A DNA stretch of 64,000 nucleotides from Nymphaea colorata (lineage: Eukaryota > Streptophyta > Magnoliopsida > Nymphaeales > Nymphaeaceae). Position 1 is the first letter of the stretch; every line of letters starts with the position of its first letter. A model generated the notes under the pieces. The model was not told the DNA's origin and made no database searches. It worked only from the letters and a program-made list of their open reading frames with translations. Below are positions 63,301 to 64,000 of the stretch, piece after piece. The DNA is taken from assembly GCF_008831285.2 (NCBI RefSeq), contig NC_045138.2, positions 17,827,934 through 17,891,933 of the forward strand. The letters run 5' to 3'. A program made the position numbers and the translations under genes.

Positions 63301-63603
63301 TTTCAAGTTTCCAATCAACCGAGTATCCTCTATCCTGTCTTCTATTAAAAACATAAGCTGATTTCTTTATATATATATATATATATATAAAGCTTGAGCT
63401 CATTTATGTCAGAAAGAAAAAATATAAAAAGAAGAAGATGGCAGTAATGTAAATTTTCCATGGGTATCTTAAGTAAAGACCAACTACTAAGGCACCAAGG
63501 CAGGAAGCCTGATCAATGCAATTAACTCAAAAGAGATTGAAAGAGATGCTACTTCCTATACAACTGTACCTACTCCTGACCCAACCCTGAGCCCTCAGCT
63601 CTG
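60346..63603. other. Spacer, no gene recognised
   Basis: AT-rich spacer. 61800-61950 holds copy 2 of the (GA)n-associated repeat. A stretch near 62340-62470 has GGATCGGATTC and CGACCCGACCC words of old repeats. (TA)n occurs at 63369-63390. No gene is supported. Confidence 0.4.
61800..61950. repeat. Dispersed (GA)n-associated repeat, copy 2
   Basis: A (GA)n tract is followed by GGACTGGTGAAGTGG, AACCGGTCCACTTAGCCTCC and CACTCTTAATCTCAAGATC, the order of words also found at 35357-35480. Confidence 0.55.
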
Positions 63604-63640
63604 ACCCTAACCCTAGCCCTAACCCTAAACTTAACCCTAA
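63604..63640. repeat. Short degenerate telomere-like tract
   Basis: ACCCTAACCCTAGCCCTAAC and CCTAAACTTAACCCTAAAA form about five imperfect CCCTAA units, with more diverged CCCTGA words just upstream (63585 onward). Plant telomeres are CCCTAAA repeats. It is too short and degenerate for a chromosome end; an interstitial tract or telo-box cluster of a promoter are the alternatives. Confidence 0.7.
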
Positions 63641-64000
63641 AAGGTACTACTTTAATCAACTCTCTCTCTCTCTCTCTCCTCTCTCTGAGGTCTGTGGTCC
63701 TCTCTTCCCTGACCTCTCCTGAAACAACATCCCAACCAGCAGAGAAAGTAAATATGATGTGCAGCTGCTATGGCCATTAAAGACCACATATGTGTTGTCT
63801 TAAAGGCTTTCATGGATGAAATCATTAGGGTTGAATGCCTCATCACATGCGGTCACATGCAACCCATGCATGTCATAGAGTCAGCATAAATTTTTGTCTT
63901 ATTTACTTGATTTTCTTTTGTCGGTGTGGAAGATTTAATTTCCCTGTACTTTTCTTCCACCGGTCGATTACGATTTTGAAATGTCGAACAAGTTGGTCTG
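63641..64000. other. Window end, no gene recognised
   Basis: A (CT)n tract at 63661-63680 is followed by ordinary AT-rich sequence. With the telo-box-like tract before it, this could be promoter sequence of a gene beyond the window, but nothing coding is seen. Confidence 0.3.

Overview
This is plant nuclear DNA, from a flowering plant. The genes have many GT-AG introns, and the spacers are AT-rich and full of (TA)n, (GA)n and (CT)n microsatellites and short non-autonomous transposons. The three clear proteins are plant families: plastid-type ATP sulfurylase, a PPR-DYW RNA editing factor and ARGONAUTE10. Two MIR167 hairpins confirm a land plant. I cannot name the lineage.

Layout. 1-6600: spacer with decayed repeats, one Tourist-like MITE (2642-2853) and a 90-bp tandem duplication. 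6601-10987 (+): complete five-exon ATP sulfurylase gene (APS), with a miR395-complementary site in exon 1 and an intact hAT-type MITE in its 2.5-kb first intron. 15090-16682 (+): single-exon PPR-DYW gene. 16700-24550: spacer with microsatellites and a small coding-looking remnant on the minus strand (20842-21057). 24551-31911 (+): complete ARGONAUTE10 (PINHEAD/ZWILLE) gene with a TATA box, a long duplicated leader, a probable leader intron and 22 coding exons; all four slicer residues are present. 33027-33343: a second hAT-type MITE. 37046-37711 (-): a short spliced coding unit that I cannot identify. 42254-42364 (-) and 57282-57396 (-): two MIR167 precursors, same orientation, 15 kb apart. 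The rest up to 64000 is repeat-rich spacer, including a CACTA-like fragment (about 60090-60345) and a short telomere-like tract (63604-63640).

No operon-like logic links these genes. Small-RNA biology recurs: APS carries a miR395 site, AGO10 is the Argonaute known for sequestering miR165/166, and two MIR167 loci (regulators of ARF6/ARF8-type auxin response factors) lie downstream. I regard this as coincidental neighbourhood. I found no evidence for a wholly new system. The best leads are the MIR167 pair, the unidentified minus-strand coding unit and the AGO10 leader structure. Exon borders come from splice consensus, phase continuity and remembered family sequence, not from transcripts.
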